A DNA stretch of 24,127 bases, taken from the NCBI GenBank assembly GCA_035291905.1, contig DATDRF010000181.1:1-24127 (forward strand). Direction: 5' to 3'. This document shows positions 6,676 through 14,539 of this stretch, piece after piece. The notes under the pieces were generated by a model. It was not told the origin of the DNA and ran no database searches. It saw only the letters and a list, made by a program, of their open reading frames with translations. Positions within the stretch are counted from its first letter, which is position 1. Each line of letters starts with the position of its first letter. The position numbers and the translations under genes are program-made. The DNA is from JACPLA01 sp035291905. GTDB taxonomy: Bacteria > Bacteroidota > Ignavibacteria > UBA10030.

Positions 6676-7808
6676 TCAAATCCTGTAATAAAACCCAAAG
6701 GGCCGACCAACGTGTTGTATAGAAGACAGAGGAGTTCCATGTGAACGACCTGTGTCCAAGCGTGGTCCTCGGAAAACATGGCCCCGCCTTTCATGACAAG
6801 AACAAGGTCGATCACGACTTTGCCGACAAAGAACGCGATCGCCAGGATCATCGTGGCGGGGAATATCGGTCCAGCCAAAAGGCCCAGCAGAAGGAAAAGG
6901 TTGGATCCGTGGAAGAGGAGAAAGAAGAGTTTCATAGGCAAAGTGAAATACTTGCCGGCTGAGAAGTGTCTCTTGCGCTGCTCTAAGAAACCACGAAGAG
7001 AAGCAGGCGGAGTTGTTGGGACAAACGACTTGGGGTCCCGGACGAATGATATTGACCAGTCGGTTGTTCGTCGTACCTGCTGAAGAAAGAGGTCATCGTC
7101 CCCACTTATTGATTTCATTATTCTGGAGAAACCGTCGACCTCGTTCCACACCTTCCTCCGATAAGCAAGATTTCGACCCGTGCATAGCCAAGCCTTTCCC
7201 AACCCGATTGATCCGGCCGACCATATAGCTCCCTTCATTTCTTCATATCTGACGAAATCATGCAAGAGAGATGCAAGGAATCCTGATTGCTGTGTATCCA
7301 CAGGAAGCAAAGTCCGGTCATAAGGCGAATAACCTGCCACAAGCCCGACGTTCTGAGTGAATCCTTTGATCATCTCGGAAACCCAGTCCTGTCCGGGGAT
7401 GCAATCCGCGTCGGTAAAACAAAGGATTTCCCCTTTGCTGGCGAGAATCCCTGTAATTAGTGCAGCCTTCTTCCTGGCCCGTTGTGAGACCGAACGGTCG
7501 GCTGAAATAACCCTCAATTTCTGATGCTCTGCCGTGTATTTCTCGGCAATGGAGTGTGTCCGATCAGCGGACCCATCATCGACGATGATAATCTCATATG
7601 ATCTGTACGATTGCCCCAGAAGCGCATTCAGAAGATGGGGCATGTTTTCTTCTTCGTTTCGGGCGGCAACAATCACAGAAACGAATGGTATTTCCGCGTT
7701 AGTGTGTGGTGGAATTCTCCCCAAACCGACCACAAGGAAAACAGTTACCGCCGAGTAGAAGGCAAAGGCAAAGCCGACACCGACGATGATCCATTGTTCA
7801 ATCGACAT
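6651..7808 (-). CDS. Membrane-bound family 2 glycosyltransferase (first in operon, variant QxxRW motif)
   Basis: 385 residues with an N-terminal membrane helix (about 5-29), VSVIVAARNEEEN (43-55), IVDDGSAD (75-82), FTDADC (131-136) and GDDD (236-239). At the place of the QxxRW acceptor-site motif it reads EQRKRH (276-281), so the tryptophan is histidine, unlike its two paralogues downstream. C-terminal membrane helices lie at about 293-315 and 316-338, with a hydrophobic stretch at 355-376, and the protein ends in FEWKSDLKS. It is the first gene of the minus-strand operon. The ATG at 7808 has no clear ribosome binding site, and a candidate promoter just upstream would give a very short leader. 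It is probably a non-processive or differently specific transferase that starts the pathway, but that is inference. Confidence 0.9.
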   Translation of the reverse strand: MSIEQWIIVGVGFAFAFYSAVTVFLVVGLGRIPPHTNAEIPFVSVIVAARNEEENMPHLLNALLGQSYRSYEIIIVDDGSADRTHSIAEKYTAEHQKLRVISADRSVSQRARKKAALITGILASKGEILCFTDADCIPGQDWVSEMIKGFTQNVGLVAGYSPYDRTLLPVDTQQSGFLASLLHDFVRYEEMKGAIWSAGSIGLGKAWLCTGRNLAYRRKVWNEVDGFSRIMKSISGDDDLFLQQVRRTTDWSISFVRDPKSFVPTTPPASLRGFLEQRKRHFSAGKYFTLPMKLFFLLFHGSNLFLLLGLLAGPIFPATMILAIAFFVGKVVIDLVLVMKGGAMFSEDHAWTQVVHMELLCLLYNTLVGPLGFITGFEWKSDLKS

Positions 7809-7823
7809 ATCATCAGTATGGAG

Positions 7824-7852
7824 AATAAAGACTACTTTTTCAAGGCAATCAA
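7824..7852 (-). promoter_or_regulatory. Candidate sigma70-type promoter of the glycan operon
   Basis: Reading the minus strand, TTGATT (7852-7847) is followed after 17 bases by TTTATT (7829-7824). Transcription would begin near 7817, leaving about nine bases before the ATG at 7808. The hexamers match the general consensus only in part, and the phylum may use a different consensus, so this is tentative. Confidence 0.35.
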
Positions 7853-7881
7853 TTGTCTCAGCGAACTCTTTAGCCTATATT
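7853..7881 (+). promoter_or_regulatory. Candidate sigma70-type promoter of the udk-comM run
   Basis: TTGTCT (7853-7858), a 17-base spacer and TATATT (7876-7881) lie 19 bases before the udk ATG. The -35 hexamer abuts the -35 hexamer of the candidate promoter on the other strand, so the two would compete or be co-regulated. The same spacing and the same -10 hexamer recur before dus. Confidence 0.45.
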
Positions 7882-7900
7882 GATGAGCACTTGAAATGAG

Positions 7901-8548
7901 ATGACAATGCAACCGCTGATTATTGGCATAGCAGGTGGGACTGGATCCGGGAAAACGAGTGTCACGACACGGATTCTCGAATCACTCAACAAAGATGAGG
8001 TAACGGTGATAGCGCACGATTCCTACTATCGCGACATAGAGTTTTTCAAAGGAGTCCCTCCTGAATCGGTCAATTATGATCATCCCTCTTCTCTGGAGAC
8101 TTCTTTGCTTGTTGAGCACCTTCGATCGCTTCGCGACGGAATCAGTGTCGAGCAACCGACGTACAATTTCTCGACGCTCAGACGGACGAACCAGACGATG
8201 ACGTTGCGACCGACCGCGATAGTAATCGTAGAGGGGATACTCATCTTCGTTGAGGGAGCGCTTCGTAACCTCATGGATATCAAAATCTTCATTGATGCCG
8301 ACGCTGATGAAAGACTCATGCGTCGGATCAAGAGAGATATCCTTGAGAGAGGCCGTACGATTGATTCAGTCATAAGCCAGTACTCAAAGACTGTCAAGCC
8401 CATGCATTTGGAGTTCGTGGAACCGAGCAAACACTGGGCGGATATTATCATTCCGCGCGGTGCAGAGAATCTTGTTGCCATTGACATGGTGGTAACAAAG
8501 ATCAATTCCATGATGAAAGAGAAACGTCACAATGCTTCATATTCTTGA
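7901..8548 (+). CDS. udk: Uridine kinase
   Basis: A 215-residue P-loop kinase that phosphorylates uridine and cytidine to UMP and CMP in pyrimidine salvage. Visible features: Walker A GGTGSGKT (12-19), the HDSYY segment (39-43), YDHP near 59-62 where Udk enzymes bind the nucleoside, the conserved PTYNF block near 88, the VEGILIF strand near 110, and the lid segment RRIKRDILERGR. The length is typical of Udk. The start could also be the ATG at 7907; neither has a strong ribosome binding site. It is the first gene of a plus-strand run with short gaps and is divergent from the glycan operon. Confidence 0.93.
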   Translation: MTMQPLIIGIAGGTGSGKTSVTTRILESLNKDEVTVIAHDSYYRDIEFFKGVPPESVNYDHPSSLETSLLVEHLRSLRDGISVEQPTYNFSTLRRTNQTMTLRPTAIVIVEGILIFVEGALRNLMDIKIFIDADADERLMRRIKRDILERGRTIDSVISQYSKTVKPMHLEFVEPSKHWADIIIPRGAENLVAIDMVVTKINSMMKEKRHNASYS

Positions 8549-8575
8549 CTCTCCTCCTATTTTTGGGTATCTTTT

Positions 8576-9958
8576 TTGGTCATAACTCAGGCGTTTTGCC
8601 TGCCTCATCAACCCGTTGTGAACCTTGTGAATAAACGAACCTCACAGTCGCCTACCCGCCCTGTTTCTGCTACCTACCAAAAGACTGTTCTCCCAAACGG
8701 AATGCGCATCGTGACTGAAGAAATCCCGCACGTTCGCTCTGTCGCCGTGGGGGTTTGGATCGACGTCGGCTCACGGGATGAGGAGGCTCTCACGAACGGG
8801 ATTTCGCATTTTATCGAGCACATGGTGTTCAAGGGGACGAAGAAGCGCTCTCTAAAGGCGATTTCCAGAAGCATAGAGTCGGTGGGCGGCTACCTGAATG
8901 CCTTTACAAGCAAGGAACACACCTGCTATTATGCGCGCGTGTTGGATGAATACACCGGGCTCGCGGTCGACGTGCTCGCCGATCTTGCGTTCAATCCGCT
9001 TTTCCCGGAAAAAGAACTCGAGAAAGAGAAGGGCGTCGTCATTGAAGAACTGCACAATGCCGAAGATGACCCCGATGACATCATCCATGATTACCTGGAG
9101 AAGGCCTTATATGGATCCCATCCATTGGGTTTCCCTGTCATTGGAACTGAGCAGAATCTGAGATCATTTAATCGGGATATTCTGGCCGGGTATCGTGCGG
9201 GACATTACATCCCTTCAAAGATGGTTGTGGCAGCGGCGGGCAATATCAGGCATGGAGAGTTCCTGAAGCTCGTTGACAAGAATTTCCCCGGGAAAAAGTC
9301 CCCGCAAGTTTCAGACATTCGTCGGAAACCCCAGTCCGTTTCGCTAAAAGGGAAATCAGTTGAGGTAGGCAAGCCCATACAACAGGCACATGTGTGCCTA
9401 GGGACGACGGCTTTCAGTATCAGAAGCAGAGAAAGATATCCGCTTTTGGTTCTTAATACGCTTCTCGGCGATGGAATGAGTTCGCGGTTGTTTCAAAATG
9501 TGCGGGAGAAATACGGATTCGCCTATAATGTGTATAGCTTTGCCAACATGTTAAGTGATTCGGGATCCTTCGGGGTCTACGTGGGGACGGACAAAACCCA
9601 TGTCGAAGCATCGACCGATCTCATTCTGAAGGAACTGGACAAACTAACATCCAAGCCGGTGTCAACGGCGGAACTATCTCGCACTAAGGCTCAGCTCAAG
9701 GGAAGCATGATGCTCAGTCTGGAGAGCATTCCTCATCGCATGATGCGCCTTGGCAGCTCGGAGCTCTATTTCGGTAAGCTGACCCCATTGGACTACCTTC
9801 TCGGACAAATCGACAAAGTCGATGCAGGACATATTCAGCGACTTGCCAAGGAGCTTTTCAGAGAAGAGGGATTCTCCAAGATTGTGTTTCGCCCTGAGAA
9901 GGGAAAGTCCTCAGACCAGCCGCTTGGAGCTTCTACACTTGCTGCCGTTAATGCTTAG
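8576..9958 (+). CDS. M16 family zinc peptidase (processing-peptidase/PqqL-like)
   Basis: 460 residues in the longest form. The inverted zinc motif HFIEH is at 78-82 with the third ligand in VIEEL near 156-159, followed by the C-terminal M16 half carrying LGDGMSSRLFQNVREKYGFAYNVYSF, the block that helps form the substrate pocket. Single-chain bacterial M16B enzymes of about 410-430 residues are peptidases or oligopeptidases; the physiological substrate is usually unknown. The domain begins near residue 34 (YQKTVLPNGMRIV). The start is uncertain: a TTG at 8576 or GTG codons at 8618 and 8627 are in frame, none has a good ribosome binding site, and no ATG precedes the domain. It lies 27 bases after udk, in the same frame, and nine bases before the aminotransferase. 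Confidence 0.92.
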   Translation: MVITQAFCLPHQPVVNLVNKRTSQSPTRPVSATYQKTVLPNGMRIVTEEIPHVRSVAVGVWIDVGSRDEEALTNGISHFIEHMVFKGTKKRSLKAISRSIESVGGYLNAFTSKEHTCYYARVLDEYTGLAVDVLADLAFNPLFPEKELEKEKGVVIEELHNAEDDPDDIIHDYLEKALYGSHPLGFPVIGTEQNLRSFNRDILAGYRAGHYIPSKMVVAAAGNIRHGEFLKLVDKNFPGKKSPQVSDIRRKPQSVSLKGKSVEVGKPIQQAHVCLGTTAFSIRSRERYPLLVLNTLLGDGMSSRLFQNVREKYGFAYNVYSFANMLSDSGSFGVYVGTDKTHVEASTDLILKELDKLTSKPVSTAELSRTKAQLKGSMMLSLESIPHRMMRLGSSELYFGKLTPLDYLLGQIDKVDAGHIQRLAKELFREEGFSKIVFRPEKGKSSDQPLGASTLAAVNA

Positions 9959-9967
9959 GAACGGACA

Positions 9968-11233
9968 ATGGCCACTGATACCATGACAAAGAAAGAGAGA
10001 GCGACACCTTTGAGGCAGAAAGGCGAGGGGGATACGCCTTCTGTTTCCAAGAGAGCAACCTCGATGCAGGCTTCTCCATTGAGAAAACTTGCAGCCACAG
10101 CCGAGGAGAGAAAGAAGAAGGGGATAAAGGTCTATCATCTCAACATTGGACAGCCCGACCTTCCCACGTCGCCTGTTGTTTTTGAGACGATCCGGAACAT
10201 GAACCTGGCGACAGTTGCTTACGCGCCGTCAAACGGGATGCCTCAAGCGCTGACAGCCTGGAAAAATTATTACCGGTTTCATAAGACTGAGTTCGATGAA
10301 AAGGAGATTGTGATTACGGCCGGCGGGTCGGAAGCTCTCATATTTGCATTATCGACTGTATGCGATTCCGGTGATGAAGTCCTTGTGTTTGAACCTTTCT
10401 ACACGAATTACAACGGGTTTGCCACGCTCGCAGATGTGAAGCTGCGTCCGGTTCCGCTCAGCATCAACAACGGATTCCACCTTCCTCCCGAGTCGGAGAT
10501 TGAAAGGAGAATCACGCCCCGAACGAAGGCTATTCTCATTTGTAATCCCAGCAATCCAACGGGAACTGTTTTTTCGAAAGATGAACTTTCAATCCTTGTT
10601 CGGCAGGTAAAAAAACACAACCTCTTCCTCTTGTCTGACGAAGTCTACAGAGAGTTCTGCTATGAATCGGAGTTTCATAGCGTGATGAGTTTCCCCGAGA
10701 TCCGCGACAGGGCGATACTCCTCGACAGCAGTTCAAAGCGGTTCAACGTCTGCGGCGCGCGTATCGGCGTCATTGCGAGCCACAACGCTGATGTCATTCG
10801 GACGGCTTTTAAATTCGGTATGGCTCGTCTCTCGGTAGCGACGATAGAGCAACTAGCTCTCGTGCCCCTTTTGAATGATCCCGAGCAGTTCACACGCCCG
10901 ATCGTTGAGGAATTTCGAAAACGGCGCGACGTTGTGTTTCAGACTCTGACAACCATCCCGGGCTTGACATTCTACAAACCTGAAGGCGCGTTCTATATCA
11001 TCATCGGACTTCCAGTACGAGATTCCGAGCATTTTGCCAGGTGGCTCATTGAGGAATTCGACTATGAGAAGGAGACGCTCTTGCTTGCTCCAGCCCAGGG
11101 ATTCTACGCAACCGAAGGCAAAGGGACAAACGAGGTGAGACTCGCATTCATGCTGAATGTGACCGAGATGAAAAAGGCCCTGACGATTCTTCGACTCGCA
11201 CTTGAAAGCTATCAGAGACTCTTCCCTCGATAA
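9968..11233 (+). CDS. PLP-dependent class I/II aminotransferase (aspartate aminotransferase-like)
   Basis: 421 residues, fold type I. Visible features: GQPD (61-64), the PLP-phosphate region GGSEAL (119-124), NPSNPTG (193-199), the cofactor-contacting DEVY (224-227), and the Schiff-base lysine in DSSSKRFNVCGARIG (K257). The C-terminal substrate arginine is probably that of NEVRLAF. The core starts near residue 27 (SKRATSMQASPLRKL), so the first 25 or so charged residues are an extension with no obvious role. The ATG at 9968 has AGGA eight bases upstream, overlapping the end of the M16 gene. Substrate choice (aspartate, aromatic or branched-chain amino acids) cannot be decided from sequence. 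Eight bases separate it from nuoG. Confidence 0.92.
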   Translation: MATDTMTKKERATPLRQKGEGDTPSVSKRATSMQASPLRKLAATAEERKKKGIKVYHLNIGQPDLPTSPVVFETIRNMNLATVAYAPSNGMPQALTAWKNYYRFHKTEFDEKEIVITAGGSEALIFALSTVCDSGDEVLVFEPFYTNYNGFATLADVKLRPVPLSINNGFHLPPESEIERRITPRTKAILICNPSNPTGTVFSKDELSILVRQVKKHNLFLLSDEVYREFCYESEFHSVMSFPEIRDRAILLDSSSKRFNVCGARIGVIASHNADVIRTAFKFGMARLSVATIEQLALVPLLNDPEQFTRPIVEEFRKRRDVVFQTLTTIPGLTFYKPEGAFYIIIGLPVRDSEHFARWLIEEFDYEKETLLLAPAQGFYATEGKGTNEVRLAFMLNVTEMKKALTILRLALESYQRLFPR

Positions 11234-11241
11234 ACACGATC

Positions 11242-12921
11242 ATGGCCAAGATTACCATAGACGGTAAAGTCCTAGAAGTTGATCCATCACGAACTGTCAT
11301 TCAGGCGGCGGCTGATCACGGAATCGAAATTCCTCATTTCTGCTATCATCCAAGACTTTCCGTTGCGGGGAATTGCAGAATGTGCCTCGTTGAAATCGAA
11401 AAAATGCCGAAGCTTGCTATAGCGTGCGCAACGCAGGTTTCCGAGGGAATGGTTGTCCAGACGAAGTCTGAGCGGGTCCTCAAGGCTCAACACGCGGTGA
11501 TGGAGTTCTTGCTCATCAATCATCCGCTGGATTGCCCGATTTGCGACGAGGCGGGAGAATGCAAATTGCAGGACTACGCCTATGAATACAGTGTCGGTTA
11601 CAGCCGATTTGAAGAGGACAAAGTCCACAAACCGAAGCGGTATAAACTGGGCCCCCATGTCCTCCTCGACGTAGAACGCTGCATTATGTGTTCACGTTGT
11701 ATCAGGTTTGCCGATGAAGTGGCAAAACAACCTGTATTGACGTTCACTCAAAGAGGAGACCACGTAGTTCTGACGACGTTCCCTGAGACAACGTTCGACA
11801 GTCCGTATTCGATGAATGTCATAGAGCTCTGCCCGGTCGGAGCGTTGACAAGTACTGATTTTCGCTTCAAATCGCGGGTCTGGGAAATGTCTGCGACAGA
11901 AAGCGTTTGTGCAGGATGTGAGCGCGGATGCAACACGAATGTATGGGTACGGAACAATCAGATATTGCGCATAACTCCGCGGCAGAACGAAGAGGTAAAC
12001 TCCTATTGGATGTGCGATCATGGAAGGCTCAACACCTTTAAGCATGTCGGCGGAGAGGGCAGGCTGGACGGCCCGATGATTCGAAAAGAGGGTCGCCTTG
12101 TGAAGGTTGGATGGGACGAAGCAATGGCTGCAGTCATTTCTGAATTGCGGTCTTTCAAGAAAGGGGAGATCGCGGGAATCGGGAGCGGTCACGCAACCAA
12201 CGAAGACAACTACGTATTCCAACGGTTAATGAGGGAGACTCTAGGGACGAAGAATGTGGATGTCGTCTCGCATCGGAAAGAGGGAGACGAGGATTCGTTC
12301 CTTATTCGGGCGGAAAAGAGTCCCAATCTTTACGGAGCCAGAATCACAGGTGTGCGTCCCGATGATGGTGGCCTTGATCTGAAAGGTATTATTAGCGGAA
12401 TAGAAGATGGGACAATCAAGGCATTGTATGTTCTCGAAGAAGACATTGCGGCAATTGCGGAATTCAAATCGTGCTTAGGAAGCCTCGATCTTCTCGTCGT
12501 CCACTCTTCTGCGCACAATTCCACGACGGAACTTGCCGATATCGTCCTTTCAATCTCAACATATGCCGAGAAACAGGGGACATTCGTCAATTTTCAGGGT
12601 CGAGTACAGCGGATCCGGCCGGCCGTGGCAACCATTGACCAAGACCGGGCGTTGGACGGATTTACGATGAGCCGTTGGGACAAGTTTGGGTCTCATAATG
12701 ACAGTTGGGGCCGGCCCGTCAAAAAGGATGCAAGGCCAAGCTGGCGGATCCTGTCTGCTATCGGTTCGGCTCTTGGCGCCAAATGGAAGTATGCGTTGGC
12801 TGAAGATGTGTTCAAGGAACTCAGTGAAAGAAACAGTGCGTTTAAGGGAATGACTTATTGGAAGATTGGCTCGAACGGTACAGTTCTATCTTCCGTTCAC
12901 GAGCCGGTCGCATCCCGCTAG
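11242..12921 (+). CDS. nuoG: NADH-quinone oxidoreductase subunit G (short form)
   Basis: 559 residues; the Fe-S subunit of the peripheral arm of complex I that passes electrons from the NADH side towards quinone. Cluster ligands are all visible: [2Fe-2S] C34, C45, C48, C62; the His-ligated [4Fe-4S] H94, C98, C101, C107; a second [4Fe-4S] C147, C150, C153, C197; and the extra [4Fe-4S] of the molybdopterin-oxidoreductase-like domain, C223, C226, C230, C258. The C-terminal Mo-domain is much shortened compared with E. coli NuoG (about 900 residues), ending soon after the GTFVNFQGRVQRI block. Such a short form would not be expected to bind a molybdopterin. It starts the G-H-I trio, with nuoH five bases downstream. 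Other nuo genes are not in this window. Confidence 0.95.
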   Translation: MAKITIDGKVLEVDPSRTVIQAAADHGIEIPHFCYHPRLSVAGNCRMCLVEIEKMPKLAIACATQVSEGMVVQTKSERVLKAQHAVMEFLLINHPLDCPICDEAGECKLQDYAYEYSVGYSRFEEDKVHKPKRYKLGPHVLLDVERCIMCSRCIRFADEVAKQPVLTFTQRGDHVVLTTFPETTFDSPYSMNVIELCPVGALTSTDFRFKSRVWEMSATESVCAGCERGCNTNVWVRNNQILRITPRQNEEVNSYWMCDHGRLNTFKHVGGEGRLDGPMIRKEGRLVKVGWDEAMAAVISELRSFKKGEIAGIGSGHATNEDNYVFQRLMRETLGTKNVDVVSHRKEGDEDSFLIRAEKSPNLYGARITGVRPDDGGLDLKGIISGIEDGTIKALYVLEEDIAAIAEFKSCLGSLDLLVVHSSAHNSTTELADIVLSISTYAEKQGTFVNFQGRVQRIRPAVATIDQDRALDGFTMSRWDKFGSHNDSWGRPVKKDARPSWRILSAIGSALGAKWKYALAEDVFKELSERNSAFKGMTYWKIGSNGTVLSSVHEPVASR

Positions 12922-12926
12922 TACCC

Positions 12927-13955
12927 ATGGAAATCTTCATTTCACTCATTCGTATTTGTGTGGTACTTGGAGGCGTTCTTCTCCTCGTTGTTATCCTGGT
13001 ATGGGCCGAAAGGCGTATCAGTGCAGCCGTTCAGAATCGCATCGGGCCAAATCGAGTTGGTCCTGCCGGGATCATCCAACCCATTGCTGACGTGCTGAAG
13101 CTGTTGATGAAGGAGAATATCGTTCCGAAAAACGCGAACAAGACGATCCACGACCTTGCGCCAATCATTTCGATTGGTGTAGCCCTCAGCACCTTCGCCG
13201 TGATACCTGTCGGAAACACCATTGAGCTGTTCGGTACCACCATCAAATTGCAGATTGCCGATGTTAATATTGGAATTCTGTACATCCTGGCATTGACGTC
13301 CATGGGCGTATACGGAATTACGCTCGCAGGGTGGTCGTCAAATAACAAATACTCGCTTCTTGGCGGATTGAGGTCATCGGCTCAACTGATCAGCTACGAA
13401 CTTTCGATGGGGCTGTCGATTATCGGGGTGCTGCTTGTGAGCGGGTCGCTTCGGCTTGACGAGATTGTGGAGCATCAGGGTGTATTACTGTGGGGGTGGC
13501 TGCCGTCCTGGAACGTCTTTCTGCAGCCGGTCGCGTTTGTTACGTTTGTCGTAGCCGCGTTTGCAGAGACAAACAGACTGCCTTTCGATCTTCCGGAAGC
13601 TGAGCCTGAACTCGTCGGCGGATATCACACTGAGTACAGCGGTCTGAAATTCGGCTTGTTCATGCTCTCGGAATACGCAAATATTGTGACCGCGAGCGCG
13701 GTGATCGTTACGCTGTTCCTTGGCGGCTACACTATCCCGTTCATCGAAAGTGCGGGTTTTTCTGCATTCACAGTCAGCCTCCTTCAGGTTGCAGCATTCG
13801 GTTTCAAAGTGCTTTGCGTGCTGTTGTTTATTATATTGATTCGATGGACCCTGCCCAGGTTTCGGTATGATCAGCTGATGAACCTTGGGTGGAAGGTGAT
13901 GCTCCCGATAGCGATCGCGAATCTGCTTGTAACCGGTTTTGTTCTTGTTGTCTAA
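12927..13955 (+). CDS. nuoH: NADH-quinone oxidoreductase subunit H
   Basis: 342 residues from the ATG at 12927; the open frame reaches back to 12858 but that part overlaps nuoG in another frame. NuoH is the membrane subunit at the junction with the peripheral arm, forming part of the quinone cavity and the start of the proton path. Conserved blocks are clear: AERRISAAVQNRIGPNRVGP near 28-47, the AETNRLPFDLPEAEPELVGGYHTEYSG block near 213-240 on the cytoplasmic loop, and a multi-helix pattern of about eight membrane segments. The length is normal for the family. It lies between nuoG and nuoI with very short gaps, as in complex I operons. Confidence 0.96.
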   Translation: MEIFISLIRICVVLGGVLLLVVILVWAERRISAAVQNRIGPNRVGPAGIIQPIADVLKLLMKENIVPKNANKTIHDLAPIISIGVALSTFAVIPVGNTIELFGTTIKLQIADVNIGILYILALTSMGVYGITLAGWSSNNKYSLLGGLRSSAQLISYELSMGLSIIGVLLVSGSLRLDEIVEHQGVLLWGWLPSWNVFLQPVAFVTFVVAAFAETNRLPFDLPEAEPELVGGYHTEYSGLKFGLFMLSEYANIVTASAVIVTLFLGGYTIPFIESAGFSAFTVSLLQVAAFGFKVLCVLLFIILIRWTLPRFRYDQLMNLGWKVMLPIAIANLLVTGFVLVV

Positions 13956-13967
13956 GAATTGAAAGCT

Positions 13968-14468
13968 ATGTCGACAAACGGAAAAATGACGAGGAAGAAG
14001 GATCTGACGTTTCTTCAAAAGATCTACATTCCGGAGATCATCAAAGGCCTCCGTCTTACGATCACTGAGATATTTCGGCCGAAGATCACCATACAGTATC
14101 CCGAGCAGCGATTTACTCCTCCGGATTCATTTCGGGGCCGGCCGGTCCTTGTCGAAGAGAACGGCACCGAACGTTGTGTAGCATGCGGATTGTGTTCCAG
14201 AGTCTGCCCTGCGCTGGCAATCGAAGTTCAGGCGGATGAGACAACCCTGGAGAAGGAGCGATTTCCCAAGAAATTCGAAATCAACATGGTGCGGTGCATC
14301 TTCTGCGGCTTCTGTGAAGAAGTCTGTCCGGAAGAGGCCATCATCATGAGCAAAGAGTACGAGCTTGTTTTTGAGAGTCAGGAAGAGGCAGTCTTCGGGA
14401 AAGAGAAGCTGCTTGTTCCGATCGACAAAGTTAAAGATCGTCTGGATTTCCTGCATAAAAATCGCTAG
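13968..14468 (+). CDS. nuoI: NADH-quinone oxidoreductase subunit I
   Basis: 166 residues from the ATG at 13968; an in-frame TTG at 13959 is less likely. NuoI carries the two [4Fe-4S] clusters (N6a and N6b) between NuoG and NuoB. Both ferredoxin motifs are complete: CVACGLCSRVCP (C70, C73, C76, C80) and CIFCGFCEEVCP (C110, C113, C116, C120). The N-terminal amphipathic region (LTFLQKIYIPEIIKGLRLT) is typical of the membrane-facing start. It is the last complex I gene of the run; 71 bases separate it from comM. That gap holds a weak GCCGC/GCGGC inverted repeat (14473-14495) with no T-run, so no clear terminator. Confidence 0.96.
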   Translation: MSTNGKMTRKKDLTFLQKIYIPEIIKGLRLTITEIFRPKITIQYPEQRFTPPDSFRGRPVLVEENGTERCVACGLCSRVCPALAIEVQADETTLEKERFPKKFEINMVRCIFCGFCEEVCPEEAIIMSKEYELVFESQEEAVFGKEKLLVPIDKVKDRLDFLHKNR

Positions 14469-14539
14469 GGGCGCCGCTTCACCCCCAGATGCGGCATAGC
14501 GATCGGGGACGTCATTCCATAAATAATTCGTGAGCTGTC

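Noticed and set aside
14473..14495. GCCGC/GCGGC inverted repeat after nuoI as a terminator
   Set aside because: Only a 5-bp stem with a 13-base loop and no T-run afterwards.
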